DNA of 64,000 nt from JACMLC01 sp963817025 (GTDB lineage Bacteria > Acidobacteriota > Blastocatellia > Pyrinomonadales > Pyrinomonadaceae): assembly GCA_963817025.1 (NCBI GenBank), contig CAWFML010000004.1, positions 868,001 to 932,000 on the forward strand, written 5' to 3'. A program made the translations under genes and the position numbers. Positions 1 to 9,775 of this stretch are shown here, one piece after another. Positions within the stretch are counted from its first letter, which is position 1. Each line of letters opens with the position of its first letter. The notes under the pieces were generated by a model that made no database searches, was not told the origin of the DNA, and was given only the letters and a program-made list of their open reading frames with translations.

Positions 1-180
1 GCTGCCCTTTGAGACACCCTGCATGTCTGGATTAAGCCCCAGTTCATAGCCTCCGACATTGAAGCCAACGTAGAACGGCTCATCAAAATAGGGCTTGATT
101 CCCAGGATGCCGGAATACCATTCCTTTGCTTTCTGCAAATCATCGACATGATAAATAACTGTTCTCAACCCTTGAAACAT
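1..180 (-). CDS. VOC-family (glyoxalase-like) protein, C-terminus cut by window edge
   Basis: The minus strand encodes 60 residues starting MFQGLRTVIYHVDDLQKAKE and continuing with a W-Y-S-G-I-L-G-I-K-P stretch, the usual first beta-alpha-beta unit of vicinal-oxygen-chelate proteins (glyoxalase/bleomycin-resistance fold). His11 sits where the first metal ligand lies in metal-using members. The ATG at 178-180 is preceded by AAGGAGG five bases away, so the start is firm. The window ends before the second half of the fold, so substrate and metal cannot be predicted. It is the last visible gene of a minus-strand unit; the next minus gene begins at 1057. Confidence 0.8.
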   Translation of the reverse strand, partial: MFQGLRTVIYHVDDLQKAKEWYSGILGIKPYFDEPFYVGFNVGGYELGLNPDMQGVSKGS

Positions 181-379
181 TCGTGCCTCCTTATCGTTGC
201 TTAGCTTGAGTTTCGTTTCTGCTGAAAATTAGTATGGTGACGAAAGAGCCATCCAACGCCCGAATTGACCCGCGCCGAGCATGAAGCATTCAACCTCCGG
301 CACAGCACACAAGCATGAAAGAGATGCTATTGAGGCGTCGGACTCAATGAGTTGTCAGGCTCCACCCCACAGGCCAGCA

Positions 380-1057
380 CTATCTATCTGGTTTGTTAAA
401 AATCACGTGCCTTCTCAGAATAGTGTTGAGATTTTGCCGCTCTCTCTTATAAGGAGTTACCTTTGCCTTTTCGTCCTCATGGAACTTTTCCCAATCATCT
501 TCCTTGTAGTGGCCGATCACGATAATGTCGCCTTGACGCGAAATAATTTTAGCCCAGCGCCGGAAAAACAGCTCGCCGCGCGCCGGGTCAACGACAGCCA
601 GATAGGAAGCGCCGAGGCCACCATCCCACATCTCCACCAACAGCGCAGTTTTATTCTTGCTGGTAGTCACCTCTGTGACTTTATCGACCCCGTAATACTC
701 AGACATAATCTTACGCTTCCGGCCTGTTCGAGCGTCATAGATACGTAAGGACTGTCCTTCATTCTCGAACCCCCCGGCCCCATCTCGACCAGAGTAAACA
801 ACTCTTTGCCCTCCCTGAATAATCCACGCTGCGACAGCTTCATCCGCAATCTTTCTCTCCTTGCCTCCGATGGTCACATAGAGTGGGCCGAAGAACGTCC
901 CATCCGGCACCGCAACGCGGGTACTGGTAATAACGGGCAGCGTGTCTGTTGTACGAGCTTGTTGTGCGTGCGCGCTGTGCGCGTGGCACAAAAGCGCGCC
1001 TAAGGCTAATAGGATAACAGCGGTTTTGGATGAGCGTTTCACTTTACAGTTCTCCAT
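380..1057 (-). CDS. Exported protein of unknown function (225 aa)
   Basis: The protein opens with a basic n-region, a hydrophobic core (AVILLALGALLCHAHS) and an A-H-A-Q end, a plausible Sec signal peptide cleaved near residue 31. The mature part is mostly beta-strand-like, with motifs such as GGQRVVYSGRDGAGG and SLRIYDARTGRKRKI that resemble blades of a WD40/TolB-type propeller, but it is too short for a whole propeller. I do not recognise a family. No good Shine-Dalgarno precedes the ATG at 1055-1057; a GTG at codon 6 (VKRSS) would give a shorter signal peptide and is possible. It is flanked by long non-coding DNA upstream and a 199-base gap before the VOC gene, so it is probably monocistronic. 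Confidence 0.65.
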   Translation of the reverse strand: MENCKVKRSSKTAVILLALGALLCHAHSAHAQQARTTDTLPVITSTRVAVPDGTFFGPLYVTIGGKERKIADEAVAAWIIQGGQRVVYSGRDGAGGFENEGQSLRIYDARTGRKRKIMSEYYGVDKVTEVTTSKNKTALLVEMWDGGLGASYLAVVDPARGELFFRRWAKIISRQGDIIVIGHYKEDDWEKFHEDEKAKVTPYKRERQNLNTILRRHVIFNKPDR

Positions 1058-1665
1058 TTGTCGGTATAGTCCCGGTCACTACTTGTTGTTTATCACCTCG
1101 ATAGCCTAACGCTAATTGAGCCGCCGTGGCCTTCGTCGTGTTTTACTGCGAGCGATATTTTCCATTGAGGGCGGCTGCGGTCTAATCATTTCCATGAGCC
1201 ATTCTTATCATCATCCACTGCAAGACTCAATGCTTATTTATATCGCTGCGAGAGGCGCATGGCAGAGCGGCGGCGGCGCGGCAATTTGTTGACAATTGAG
1301 AGAAAGATATGTACCGTTCCCGCCTAAATCAGCAAGCTGTAGCAGGCATATACGGCCCAGTGTAATGTGATCCGGCTTTCGTTCAAGTCACAACAACCAA
1401 AGGTAAATAAGTAGTGTGCATTAGCCCCCTCTGCCACGAAACCCAGCCGTACAAAAGCATCAAGGCTTTTCCGGGCGCGGTGTGTCTGCGGGACTAATCC
1501 CTGATTTATTCACCACAACAGAGAGGACATCTCGTCCGCCGTTAATCCTTCTGCGCTCTATCAACAGCGCAGGAGTTTGAGTCACTCTTAATTACACGCG
1601 CTTTCACGAACGCCCGTGCGCGTAGATAATCCGGCATTCGTCACCCCAGCAGGAGAAGCCCCGAC
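1058..1665. other. Gene-free spacer between divergent genes
   Basis: About 600 bases between the start of the minus-strand gene at 1057 and the giant plus-strand gene at 1666. I see no convincing ORF, tRNA or terminator. A TTGACA at 1289-1294 lacks a matching -10 at normal spacing. It presumably carries both divergent promoters. Confidence 0.5.
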
Positions 1666-4600
1666 ATGAAATCACCAAATACCGGCACGACCAATTCAAC
1701 ACGCACCTCGATCACATACCACAGGAGCAGATTTATGAGTCATCTAAAATCAGGCTGGCGTCCGCGCGCAGCCACATTGATGCTAATACTTTTAATTGTC
1801 TCTCTGGGAATGTCCGCCGTCATCATGCGCAAAGCTGCGGCTTTCAATCCAACGGTTCCAGTGGATGATGGAGTTGACGGAGGAGGGCCGGTGATTGTGA
1901 CGGCCACAGCCGGGACGACCGGGCCAACCAACTACGCGACGCTCGGTCTGGCGTTTGACGCGATCAATGCCGGAACGCATCAGGGCGCGATTACAGTCAG
2001 CATTCTCGCCAGCACGACGGAAGCCGGAGCGACCGTGCTTAACAGCAGCGGCGCGGGCACTGCTTCATATACAACCGTCTTGATTCGCCCGACCAATGAC
2101 GGTGTGACCATCGCCGGGCCGACCGTGGCCGGACGCGGCCTCATAGAATTGAACGGCGCGGACAACGTCACGATTGACGGCGACAACCCGAACTCGATGG
2201 GGACGAACAGAAATCTGACGATTCAAAATACTGCTGCCAACACAGTCAATTTCGCTTCGGTCATACGCATCGCGCTGGCAGCCACTGTGGTCACGAGCGC
2301 GGATAATTGCACCATCAGAAATCTGAATGTGGTCGGCAATGCGACTGGCAGAAACGTCGCCGCCGCCACCTCTACGGCAGGGACGGAAAACACCACTTTC
2401 GGCATCGTAGCGACGAGCGGCGCATCCACCGTCGCGGCCACGACCGCCCCGGCGGCAATCACTTCCGTCACCGCAGTCATCGGAACAGGAGCGACCGCGA
2501 CCAACCTCCTGATTCAAAACAACAGCATCGGCATCACTGCCAGAGCCGTTTCCATCAACGGCTCTGCGACGACCGTTTTTCCGGGCTTGCAGATTACAGG
2601 CAACACCATCGGCAACGCGACGGCAGCAGCTTTGGATCAGGTTTACGCTATCGGTATCACGGCGCAAGGCTCTGCCGACGGCTTGATTGCGGGCAACACT
2701 GTCTATGTCGAAGGCTTTATCGCATCGAGTAGCGCGGGCCATGCCATCAACGTCGGTGTCGTCAGCGCGACCGGCACTTTTACGATTGAGAAAAATAGGG
2801 TGGCCCGCGTCCGCAACAATAACCCGCAGGGATGGTCTGCTTTCGGCATCAACCTCGGCGGCGCAAACAATCACACAGTCAGAAACAATTTCATCTTTGA
2901 CATCAGAAACGACCAGACCGCAGGGACTGGCGCATTCGGCACGACGTTTGGCGCGTATGGCATACGCATCGCAAGCGGCACGGGCCACAAGATTTATCAC
3001 AACTCCGTGCATCTGTCCGGCGTGCTGCCCGGCGCGGTCAGCACAAACCTGACCGTCGCGTTTGTCATCACCTCAACCACGCTGACCGGCATTGATGTCA
3101 GAAACAACATCTTCTCGAATCAGTTGACGGGCGGAAACCCGACTGCCGCGAGCACGCGACACGCAGTTCTGTTCCTGCCTTCAGCCGCCACCGTGGCGAT
3201 GAATTTGACCATCAATAACAATGCTTATTTTCAGGGGCCGAATGCGACGGGCGCTTTGAGCCTGCTGGCACAGGTCGGCGCGACTGCGGGCGCGGGCGAG
3301 TTTTTCGCAGCCAACTTTAATGCCGGCGCGACCACGCCCGCGAACAACCTCAGAGCCTATACCAGCACCCTCTCCGCCGCAGGCACAAACGACAACGCTT
3401 CTTTAGCAGTCGTCGGCGCACCGCCATTTGTGTCCGACACAGACCTGCACATTCCCGCCGGAACGCCGACGAGACTCGAATCAGGCGGCGCGCCCGTCGG
3501 CGTCACGGATGACATAGATGCGGAGATGCGCAACGCCACGACTCCCGACATCGGCGCGGACGAGTTTGCGGGAGTTCCGCCGCCGCCGAATGACATAGCG
3601 GCTGCGGCATTGGTTGTACCTGCTAACGGCGGCCTGGTCTCAGCCGGGACAACCGTCACCCCGCAGGCTTCTTTCACCAACGTCGGAACGGCCACGCAGA
3701 ATAATGTGATGGTGCAATTCACGATCACAGGGCCGGGCGGCTTTAACTACACGAACACGCAAACCATCGCCACCATTGCTCCGCTTCAGTCAGTGACGGT
3801 GACGTTTGCTGTCACGCCTACATTCACGACCGTCGGGACATACAATTCGACTGCGACGGTGACGACGGCTGACGCTAACCCGGCCAACAATACTGTGGCT
3901 GGCACGTTTACGGTCGCGGCTCCGGTGAGCGGCAGCATCAACGCCGGTACTGGCGAGACTTTCACTTCGCTCACCAATCCGGGCGGCGTCTTTGATGCGC
4001 TCAACGGACTCGGAGCGGCAAGCAATGTCACAGTTAACATCACTACTAATTTAACGGCTGAGACCGGAGCAATCTCGCTCAATCCTGTGGCGGGCGGCTT
4101 TACCGTCACCATTCAGCCCTCAGGCGGCGCGGCGCGCACGATTTCCGGCAGCGGCGCGACTGCGCTAATCAACCTCAACGGCGCGGATGGCGTCACCATT
4201 AACGGTCTCAATACGGGCGGCAACTCGCTGCTCATCAGAAACACTGGCGCAGGCTCGACGATTCGGCTCATCAACGATGCGTCGAACAACACTATCCAGA
4301 ACTCCACGATTGAAGGAGCTGGCACTGCCGTTATACTCCTGAGCACAGGAACCACGACCGGCAACGACAACAACACCATCAGCGGCAACACTGTTCGTGA
4401 CCGGACGGCTCCTGCCGGAGTCCCTGCAAATCTGGTCTCTTCCATTGCCACTGCGGCCATCGCCAACACAGGGACGGCTGTCACCAATAACAATCTCATC
4501 AACTTCACAACCAACGGCGTCAACATCGGTCTCGGTAATGAGAATATCAACATTACCGGCAACGATATTTCGCAGACGGCGGCGCGCACGACGGTGATCG

Positions 4601-7008
4601 TCGGCATCAACGTCACTGAGGCTTTTGGAACCGGCAGCACGATTTCCCAGAACACGATTCACGACCTGCGCACTTCCGCCCTCGGAGGGACTTTCCTCAA
4701 CACGGCGGGCATCTTCATCCTCGATTCGCGCAGCATGACGGTTTCGCGCAACCGCATTCACAGCTTCCCTGCGGTCGCGGGCGCGACGGGTCGCATCGTC
4801 GGCATCGAATATGAGGGAGCAGAGACGCTGCCCTCGTCTATCGTTGTCGTTAACAACATGGTGAGCATCATCACTCAGGTGGCGACCGCTCAATCCGTCT
4901 TCGGTATCTTTGACTTCGCCTTCGGCGGTAACACTTTCACAGCCGACCACAACTCCGTTTACATCGGCGGCACAGCCAGCGGCGCAGCCAATAGCTGGGC
5001 CTTTAATAGAGGCGCAGCGGCTCCGACCAATTACACCGCCCGCAACAACATAGCCTTTAACGACCGCACGGGCGGAACCGGCAATCACTTCGCAGGCGGC
5101 GACCAATCGGGCGGAACAGGCACGTTCGTTTCCAACTTCAACTTCTTCGCCGGAACAGGCGTCACGCCCGCCAACTTCATGGACTACTCGCCGACGAGCG
5201 GAGCAGGCACGCCTGTTTCCTTCGCCACGTGGCAGGCGGGGCCGCCAGCGCGCGATGCCAACTCCATCGCCGGTGTGGCTTCGACCTTCAACGCCAATAA
5301 CTTCTTCGTCAATCGCGCTATCGGAGACTTGCACCTGCTCGCCACGGCGACGCCTGTGCTCGACGCCGGAACGCCTCTGGCGAGTGTGACCACAGACTTT
5401 GACAACCAGCCGCGTTCGGCCACTGCGCCCGACATCGGCGCAGATGAATTCAGCATTGCTGCTCCCGGCACGCTTCAGTTCGACATGGCTACTTACACGG
5501 TGGGCGAAGCGGCAGGCACGGCGACCGTCACGGTCACGCGCACGGGCGGCTCCGACGGCACAGTCTCGATTGACGCTGCGACTGTCGCGGGCGGCACGGC
5601 CACAGGCGGCGTGGCTTGCACGGCGGGCGTGGACTACATCAACGCTAACAGCACGCTGACGTTTGGCCCCGGCGTGACGAGCCAGCCTTTTAACATCACT
5701 ATCTGCAACGACACGGCCAACGAGCCGAACGAGACCATCAACCTTGCGCTCTCGAACGCGCAGGGCGGCGCGACCACCGGGATGCAGAGCACAGCGGTCT
5801 TGACCATCACTGACAACGATCCTCTGCGAGCCATCTCGATTAATAATTTGCGCGTGGTCGAAGGCAATGACGGGACGACCGTTGCCCAGTTCACAGTCAC
5901 GCTGACAGGCCAGCTAGGGCCACCGGTCTCCGTGCATTACTCAACCTCGGACGGGACAGCCATTGCCGGTTCTGATTATGCCGGTATCGCGGACACGACC
6001 ATCAACTTCAACCCGACCCTGACGGACGGCAATGCCGGAACACTGACCGCTTTTATCAGCGTTCAGATTTTCGGCGACACGTTCAAGGAAGCCAACGAGA
6101 CGTTCTTCATCAACCTGTCGAACGCCACTAACGCGAACATCGTCGACGCACAGGGCGTCTGCATCATCATTGACGATGACCGCGCTTACGCCAGCGACTT
6201 TGACCACGACCGCATGAGCGACTTTGTCGTGTTCCGTCCGAGCGAGGGCGTCTGGTACACGATGCAGTCAACCAACGGATTCACCAACTACAGGTTCTTC
6301 GGCGCGAACGGTGATCGTCCGGTTCCGGGTGATTACGACGGCGACGCAGCGATGGACCTCGCTGTCTTCCGTTCGTCGAACGCGACATGGTACGTCGAGC
6401 AAAGCTCCAACTTCGGCTTCGTGCAGAAACAGTGGGGACTCGGCAGCGACAAGGCCGTGCAGGGCGACTATGACAGGGACGGCAAGACAGACATTACGGT
6501 CTTCCGTAATGGCGAGTGGTACATCATCGAAAGCGGCAAAAACATCATCAGGACGACGCTCTTCGGGCTAGCCGGTGATAAGCCCGTACCGGCAGACTAT
6601 GACGGCGATGCGAGGACGGATTTGGCAGTCGTCCGCAACGGCGTCTGGCATATCCTGAGGAGTTCTGATGGCACGCTGGTCTCACGAAACTGGGGACTGC
6701 CTTCGGATAAATTAGTGCCCGCAGATTACGACGGAGACGGCTCGACAGACATCGCAGTCTTCCGCAACGGCGAGTGGTATATCCTCGAAAGCTTGACGGG
6801 AAATATCAGGGCGCAGTTGTGGGGACAGGCGGGCGACATTCCGGTGATGGCCGATTACGACGGCAACGGCACGTCGGACATCGCAGTCTTCCGCAACGGC
6901 GACTGGTATATCCTGACGAGCGACTTTACGGACTCGACCGTTTTGACACGGCACTGGGGTCAGGCGGGAGACATCCCTGCGGCGTCTGCATACATACCCG
7001 AACACTAG
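1666..7008 (+). CDS. Giant secreted beta-helix / CARDB / Calx-beta / FG-GAP protein (1780 aa)
   Basis: A surface or secreted protein built from modules. Residues 24-60 hold a signal peptide (LMLILLIVSLGMSAVIMRKAAA). About 80-630 is a right-handed beta-helix-like region rich in N-N-x-I and G-N-x-I turns, ending in DIGADEF. About 641-752 is a CARDB-like domain. About 756-1262 is a second beta-helix, again ending IGADEF. About 1266-1505 holds two Calx-beta domains (acidic N-E-x-I-N-L and TITDNDP motifs). About 1506-1780 is six FG-GAP/VCBS-like repeats with D-Y-D-G-D calcium loops and F-R-N-G-E-W-Y. Both ATG 1666 and ATG 1735 have AGGAG upstream; the second puts the signal peptide at the N-terminus and may be the true start. 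Adhesion or polysaccharide binding is the likely role, by analogy only. A strong terminator follows. Confidence 0.85.
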   Translation: MKSPNTGTTNSTRTSITYHRSRFMSHLKSGWRPRAATLMLILLIVSLGMSAVIMRKAAAFNPTVPVDDGVDGGGPVIVTATAGTTGPTNYATLGLAFDAINAGTHQGAITVSILASTTEAGATVLNSSGAGTASYTTVLIRPTNDGVTIAGPTVAGRGLIELNGADNVTIDGDNPNSMGTNRNLTIQNTAANTVNFASVIRIALAATVVTSADNCTIRNLNVVGNATGRNVAAATSTAGTENTTFGIVATSGASTVAATTAPAAITSVTAVIGTGATATNLLIQNNSIGITARAVSINGSATTVFPGLQITGNTIGNATAAALDQVYAIGITAQGSADGLIAGNTVYVEGFIASSSAGHAINVGVVSATGTFTIEKNRVARVRNNNPQGWSAFGINLGGANNHTVRNNFIFDIRNDQTAGTGAFGTTFGAYGIRIASGTGHKIYHNSVHLSGVLPGAVSTNLTVAFVITSTTLTGIDVRNNIFSNQLTGGNPTAASTRHAVLFLPSAATVAMNLTINNNAYFQGPNATGALSLLAQVGATAGAGEFFAANFNAGATTPANNLRAYTSTLSAAGTNDNASLAVVGAPPFVSDTDLHIPAGTPTRLESGGAPVGVTDDIDAEMRNATTPDIGADEFAGVPPPPNDIAAAALVVPANGGLVSAGTTVTPQASFTNVGTATQNNVMVQFTITGPGGFNYTNTQTIATIAPLQSVTVTFAVTPTFTTVGTYNSTATVTTADANPANNTVAGTFTVAAPVSGSINAGTGETFTSLTNPGGVFDALNGLGAASNVTVNITTNLTAETGAISLNPVAGGFTVTIQPSGGAARTISGSGATALINLNGADGVTINGLNTGGNSLLIRNTGAGSTIRLINDASNNTIQNSTIEGAGTAVILLSTGTTTGNDNNTISGNTVRDRTAPAGVPANLVSSIATAAIANTGTAVTNNNLINFTTNGVNIGLGNENINITGNDISQTAARTTVIVGINVTEAFGTGSTISQNTIHDLRTSALGGTFLNTAGIFILDSRSMTVSRNRIHSFPAVAGATGRIVGIEYEGAETLPSSIVVVNNMVSIITQVATAQSVFGIFDFAFGGNTFTADHNSVYIGGTASGAANSWAFNRGAAAPTNYTARNNIAFNDRTGGTGNHFAGGDQSGGTGTFVSNFNFFAGTGVTPANFMDYSPTSGAGTPVSFATWQAGPPARDANSIAGVASTFNANNFFVNRAIGDLHLLATATPVLDAGTPLASVTTDFDNQPRSATAPDIGADEFSIAAPGTLQFDMATYTVGEAAGTATVTVTRTGGSDGTVSIDAATVAGGTATGGVACTAGVDYINANSTLTFGPGVTSQPFNITICNDTANEPNETINLALSNAQGGATTGMQSTAVLTITDNDPLRAISINNLRVVEGNDGTTVAQFTVTLTGQLGPPVSVHYSTSDGTAIAGSDYAGIADTTINFNPTLTDGNAGTLTAFISVQIFGDTFKEANETFFINLSNATNANIVDAQGVCIIIDDDRAYASDFDHDRMSDFVVFRPSEGVWYTMQSTNGFTNYRFFGANGDRPVPGDYDGDAAMDLAVFRSSNATWYVEQSSNFGFVQKQWGLGSDKAVQGDYDRDGKTDITVFRNGEWYIIESGKNIIRTTLFGLAGDKPVPADYDGDARTDLAVVRNGVWHILRSSDGTLVSRNWGLPSDKLVPADYDGDGSTDIAVFRNGEWYILESLTGNIRAQLWGQAGDIPVMADYDGNGTSDIAVFRNGDWYILTSDFTDSTVLTRHWGQAGDIPAASAYIPEH

Positions 7009-7071
7009 GCTCGTCATAACAGATAATCCGGCGAGTTGAAATATTAGTTTCCGCACGCCGTTAACAAAAGA

Positions 7072-7110
7072 GGGCTGAAGATAGTTTATATATCTTCAGC
7101 CCTTTTTTTT
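7072..7110 (+). terminator. Rho-independent terminator of the giant beta-helix gene
   Basis: A perfect 12-bp stem (7072-7083 with 7091-7102), 7-base loop and eight T residues at 7103-7110. It ends 64 bases past the stop codon. Confidence 0.92.
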
Positions 7111-7127
7111 AACAATAGCGAAACTCG

Positions 7128-7296
7128 GTAATGGTTCAGCTTGAAATTCCGAATGTGCAGCAGCAGGAAAGAATCTCCCGCAAAGGCGCAAAGTATTTGA
7201 GTTGTTGTCTATCTTGAAAGCTTTCTTGGCGTGCTTTCTTTGCGCCTTTGCGGGAAAATGCTTTTCTCTTCGCTGTGCTTGAAACTGGCCCACTAC
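7128..7296. repeat. Word hairpin with outer inverted repeats, GCAAAGGC class, copy A
   Basis: The inner arms iterate GCAAAGGCGCAAAG (7179-7193) and its complement CTTTGCGCCTTTGCGGG (7238-7254). The outer ends, GTAATGGTTCAGCTTGAAA at 7128 and the complement of GAAACTGGCCCACTAC ending at 7296, match the terminal repeats of the intact element at 18508-18703. The flanks 7118-7127 and 7297-7306 do not match, so no target duplication remains. It lies between a terminator and an ankyrin gene. Confidence 0.8.
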
Positions 7297-7443
7297 TCCA
7301 AAATAATTTGACTTTGATTTCAGGGCGGCTTATATATCCGCTATCACTCTAAGGGCCGGGCGCGCTCCGGCTTTTCAAGTTAATCCCCTGCCCCGATGGC
7401 AGACACAGTTATGTATCTCTTCGACGAGTAGGAGAATGCTTTC

Positions 7444-8268
7444 ATGGTATTGAGGCGATTTATCTTCCTGTCTTTCATCTTGGCCCTGCTGCCGCTCTCC
7501 AGCTACGCGCAGGACGCCAAGCAGGAGCTTAACGACAAGCTCTATGAGGCAACGCGCGTGGGCGATGCGGCTGCTGTCAAGACGCTGCTGGATAAGGGCG
7601 CGGATGTCAATGCCAAATTCCGCTATGGCGCGACCGCGCTCTTCAAAGCCGCCGAGCGCGGATATACGGAGGTGGTCAAACTCCTGCTCGAACGCGGCGC
7701 GGATGTCAGCGTCAAAGACACTTTCTATGGCGCGACGGCGATGACGTGGGCGTTGGATAACAAGCATATAGAGGTTGTCAGCCTGCTGCTCGACAAGGAT
7801 AAGGAGAGCGTTGAGGATGTGTTGATGTCCGGGGCCACACAAGGCAACGTGGCGCTCGTGCGCGTTGCTCTCTCAAAGGGCAGCGCCAAGCCTGAGGCGT
7901 TGACCGCCGCGCTTGTCACAGCCACTGCGGGCGAAGAGAAGAATGCAGAGATCGCAGAGATGCTCAAAAAGGCCGGGGCAATTCCGCCGCCGGAGATAGC
8001 TGCCGAGATATTGCAGTCTTACGTCGGCAAGTACAGAAATGAGCAGGGCACCGAGATCAATGTCACGTTAAAGGATGGCAGGCTCTTTGCCGCACAGGGC
8101 ACACAGCCGCCGTTCGGCTGGAGCGCGATAGATAAGACCACCTTCAGGCCGGTGGATTTCGGCGGCGTCACTTTCGCCTTTAATGTCGAAGGCGGCAAGG
8201 TGACAGGCTTTGCCGTCAAGCAGGGCCAGAACAACACGCTATTCAAACGTGTCGAAGAAAGCAAATAA
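7444..8268 (+). CDS. Exported ankyrin-repeat protein with C-terminal DUF3471-like domain (274 aa)
   Basis: The N-terminus (MVLRRFIFLSFILALLPLSS, then YAQD) is a clear signal peptide cleaved after A22-ish. Residues about 30-160 form ankyrin repeats: the D-A-A-A-V-K-T-L-L-D-K-G-A-D-V-N-A-K and T-E-V-V-K-L-L-L-E-R-G-A-D-V-S-V-K units are canonical, followed by two degenerate ones. Residues about 190-270 (SYVGKYRNEQG, then ITV-like strands) look like the small beta domain DUF3471 often found behind beta-lactamase-like enzymes. A periplasmic protein-protein interaction role is inferred. GGAG lies nine bases before ATG. It is followed at once by a word hairpin and then the PQQ-propeller gene, so the two may be cotranscribed. 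Confidence 0.85.
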   Translation: MVLRRFIFLSFILALLPLSSYAQDAKQELNDKLYEATRVGDAAAVKTLLDKGADVNAKFRYGATALFKAAERGYTEVVKLLLERGADVSVKDTFYGATAMTWALDNKHIEVVSLLLDKDKESVEDVLMSGATQGNVALVRVALSKGSAKPEALTAALVTATAGEEKNAEIAEMLKKAGAIPPPEIAAEILQSYVGKYRNEQGTEINVTLKDGRLFAAQGTQPPFGWSAIDKTTFRPVDFGGVTFAFNVEGGKVTGFAVKQGQNNTLFKRVEESK

Positions 8269-8273
8269 TGTCC

Positions 8274-8384
8274 TTAGTGCTTTGTGTTTTGTTCTTTGTT
8301 CTTTGCGCGCGACTCAACCTTGAGAGACAAAACTCAATGCCGGTAAGACAGGCAAAGAACAAAACACAAAGCACAAAGCACTAA
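8274..8384. repeat. Word hairpin, CAAAGCA/CAAAGAAC class, copy 1
   Basis: The left arm 8274-8298 (TTAGTGCTTTGTGTTTTG...) pairs with the right arm 8353-8384, which iterates CAAAGAACAAAACACAAAG and ends GCACTAA. The loop contains CCTTGAGAGACAAAACTCAA (8318-8337), which recurs with one mismatch, inverted, in the hairpin at 57347-57460. It starts five bases after the ankyrin stop codon. Confidence 0.8.
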
Positions 8385-8400
8385 CCGAAAGGTTCTTCCA

Positions 8401-9765
8401 ATGAAACGATTCGCACTCTTCATACTCTTTCTTGGTCTCGTCTCTCAGAGCGTACCGGCGCAGAACTGGCCGCAGTTTCGTGGGCCACTGGCTTCAGGCG
8501 TAGCAGAGGGGCGAAGCGCGCCCGTCAAGTGGGACGCGGAAAAGTCCGTCGGCATCAAGTGGAAAGCGCCGATTCCGGGCCTCTCGCACTCAAGCCCGAT
8601 TGTCTGGGGCGATAAGGTCTTTATCACGACCGCCGTCAGCAGCAACGCGAAAGAGGAAACGCGTTTCGGACTTTACGGCGACGTGGCTCCGGTCAAGGAA
8701 GATGCGAAACACGCATGGAAGGTCTACTGTTTGGACAAACAGACGGGCAAAGTGCTCTGGGAGCGCACGGCCTACGAAGGCGTGCCAAAGGTCAAACGTC
8801 ACCCGAAATCAACGCACGCGGCTTCGACGCCTGCGACCGACGGCAAACACATCATCGCGCTCTTCGGCTCTGAAGGACTCTACTGTTACGACCTTAAGGG
8901 CAAGCTGCTCTGGAAGCAGGATGTGGGCGTGCTCGACGCTGGCTGGTTCTATGACCCGGATTACCAGTGGGAGTACGGCAGCTCGCCAATCATTTACAAG
9001 AACCTCGTCATCCTGCAAGCGGACATACAGAAGAACTCTTTCGTCGCCGCTTATGACCTCAAGACGGGCAAGCAGGTCTGGAAAACTCCGCGCGAAGAGA
9101 TTTCGTCGTGGGGGACGCCGACCGTTTACGAGGGCAAGACGCGCGCCGAACTCATCACCAACGGCACAAAGGCCATACGCGGCTATGACCCTCTGACGGG
9201 CAAAGAGTTGTGGAGGCTGACGCCCAATTCCGAGATCACGACGCCGACGCCCTTTGTCGCGCATGACTTGATCTTCGTCACCAGCGGCTACAGGCCCATG
9301 CAGCCAATCTACGCCATTCGACCCGGCGCATCGGGCGACATCACCTTAAAGGACGGCAAGGAATCAAACGAATTCATCGCGTGGAGCAAGACGCGCGGCG
9401 GCCCCTACATGCCGACGCCAATCGTTTATGGCGACCTGCTTTACGTCTGCTCGAACAACGGAGTGATGTCTGCCTATAACGCCAAGACGGGCGAAAAAGT
9501 CTACCAGCAGCGACTGGCCGACCGGGGCGGCGCGTTCACAGCCTCCATCGTCGCATCCGATGGCAAGATTTATATGAGCAGCGAGGACGGCGAAATCTTT
9601 GTCGTCAAAGCCGGGCCGAAGCATGAGCTGCTGGCCGTTAACCCGATTGGCGAAGTCCTGATGGCAACGCCCGCCATCTCTGACGGGATGCTCATCGTGC
9701 GCGGCATACATCATGTCTTTGCCATCGCGGAAAGCCCTGCGACGAATAGCGCACCGAAGAAATGA
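8401..9765 (+). CDS. Exported PQQ-binding-like beta-propeller protein (454 aa)
   Basis: A signal peptide (MKRFALFILFLGLVSQSVPA) is followed by NWPQFRGP, the common start of mature PQQ-like WD40 proteins of this type. Repeated blade motifs are visible: YCLDKQTGKVLWERTAYEG, CYDLKGKLLWKQDVG, AYDLKTGKQVWKTPREE, GYDPLTGKELWRLTP, AYNAKTGEKVYQQRL. These are the W-motifs of the BamB/quinoprotein propeller fold. None of the extra domains of a true alcohol dehydrogenase is present, so enzymatic activity is doubtful; a scaffold or periplasmic binding role is more likely. AAGG lies about nine bases before the ATG. The stop codon runs directly into a word hairpin (9776 onward). Confidence 0.88.
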   Translation: MKRFALFILFLGLVSQSVPAQNWPQFRGPLASGVAEGRSAPVKWDAEKSVGIKWKAPIPGLSHSSPIVWGDKVFITTAVSSNAKEETRFGLYGDVAPVKEDAKHAWKVYCLDKQTGKVLWERTAYEGVPKVKRHPKSTHAASTPATDGKHIIALFGSEGLYCYDLKGKLLWKQDVGVLDAGWFYDPDYQWEYGSSPIIYKNLVILQADIQKNSFVAAYDLKTGKQVWKTPREEISSWGTPTVYEGKTRAELITNGTKAIRGYDPLTGKELWRLTPNSEITTPTPFVAHDLIFVTSGYRPMQPIYAIRPGASGDITLKDGKESNEFIAWSKTRGGPYMPTPIVYGDLLYVCSNNGVMSAYNAKTGEKVYQQRLADRGGAFTASIVASDGKIYMSSEDGEIFVVKAGPKHELLAVNPIGEVLMATPAISDGMLIVRGIHHVFAIAESPATNSAPKK

Positions 9766-9775
9766 GATAAAGAAG

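Noticed and set aside
281..748. Plus-strand frame of 155 codons opposite the secreted hypothetical
   Set aside because: The minus frame has a signal peptide and plausible strands; the plus frame has no start context and odd composition.
1289..1320. TTGACA as a promoter for the giant gene
   Set aside because: No -10-like hexamer at 16-18 bases, and it lies 370 bases from the start codon.
2065..3012. Antisense open frame of 315 codons
   Set aside because: Same reason: compositional shadow of the plus-strand gene, no recognisable motif.
4165..5334. Long open frame (389 codons) on the minus strand within the giant beta-helix gene
   Set aside because: It is an antisense shadow of a high-GC coding region, with arginine/valine-rich low-complexity translation and no ribosome site; the plus frame has clear domains.
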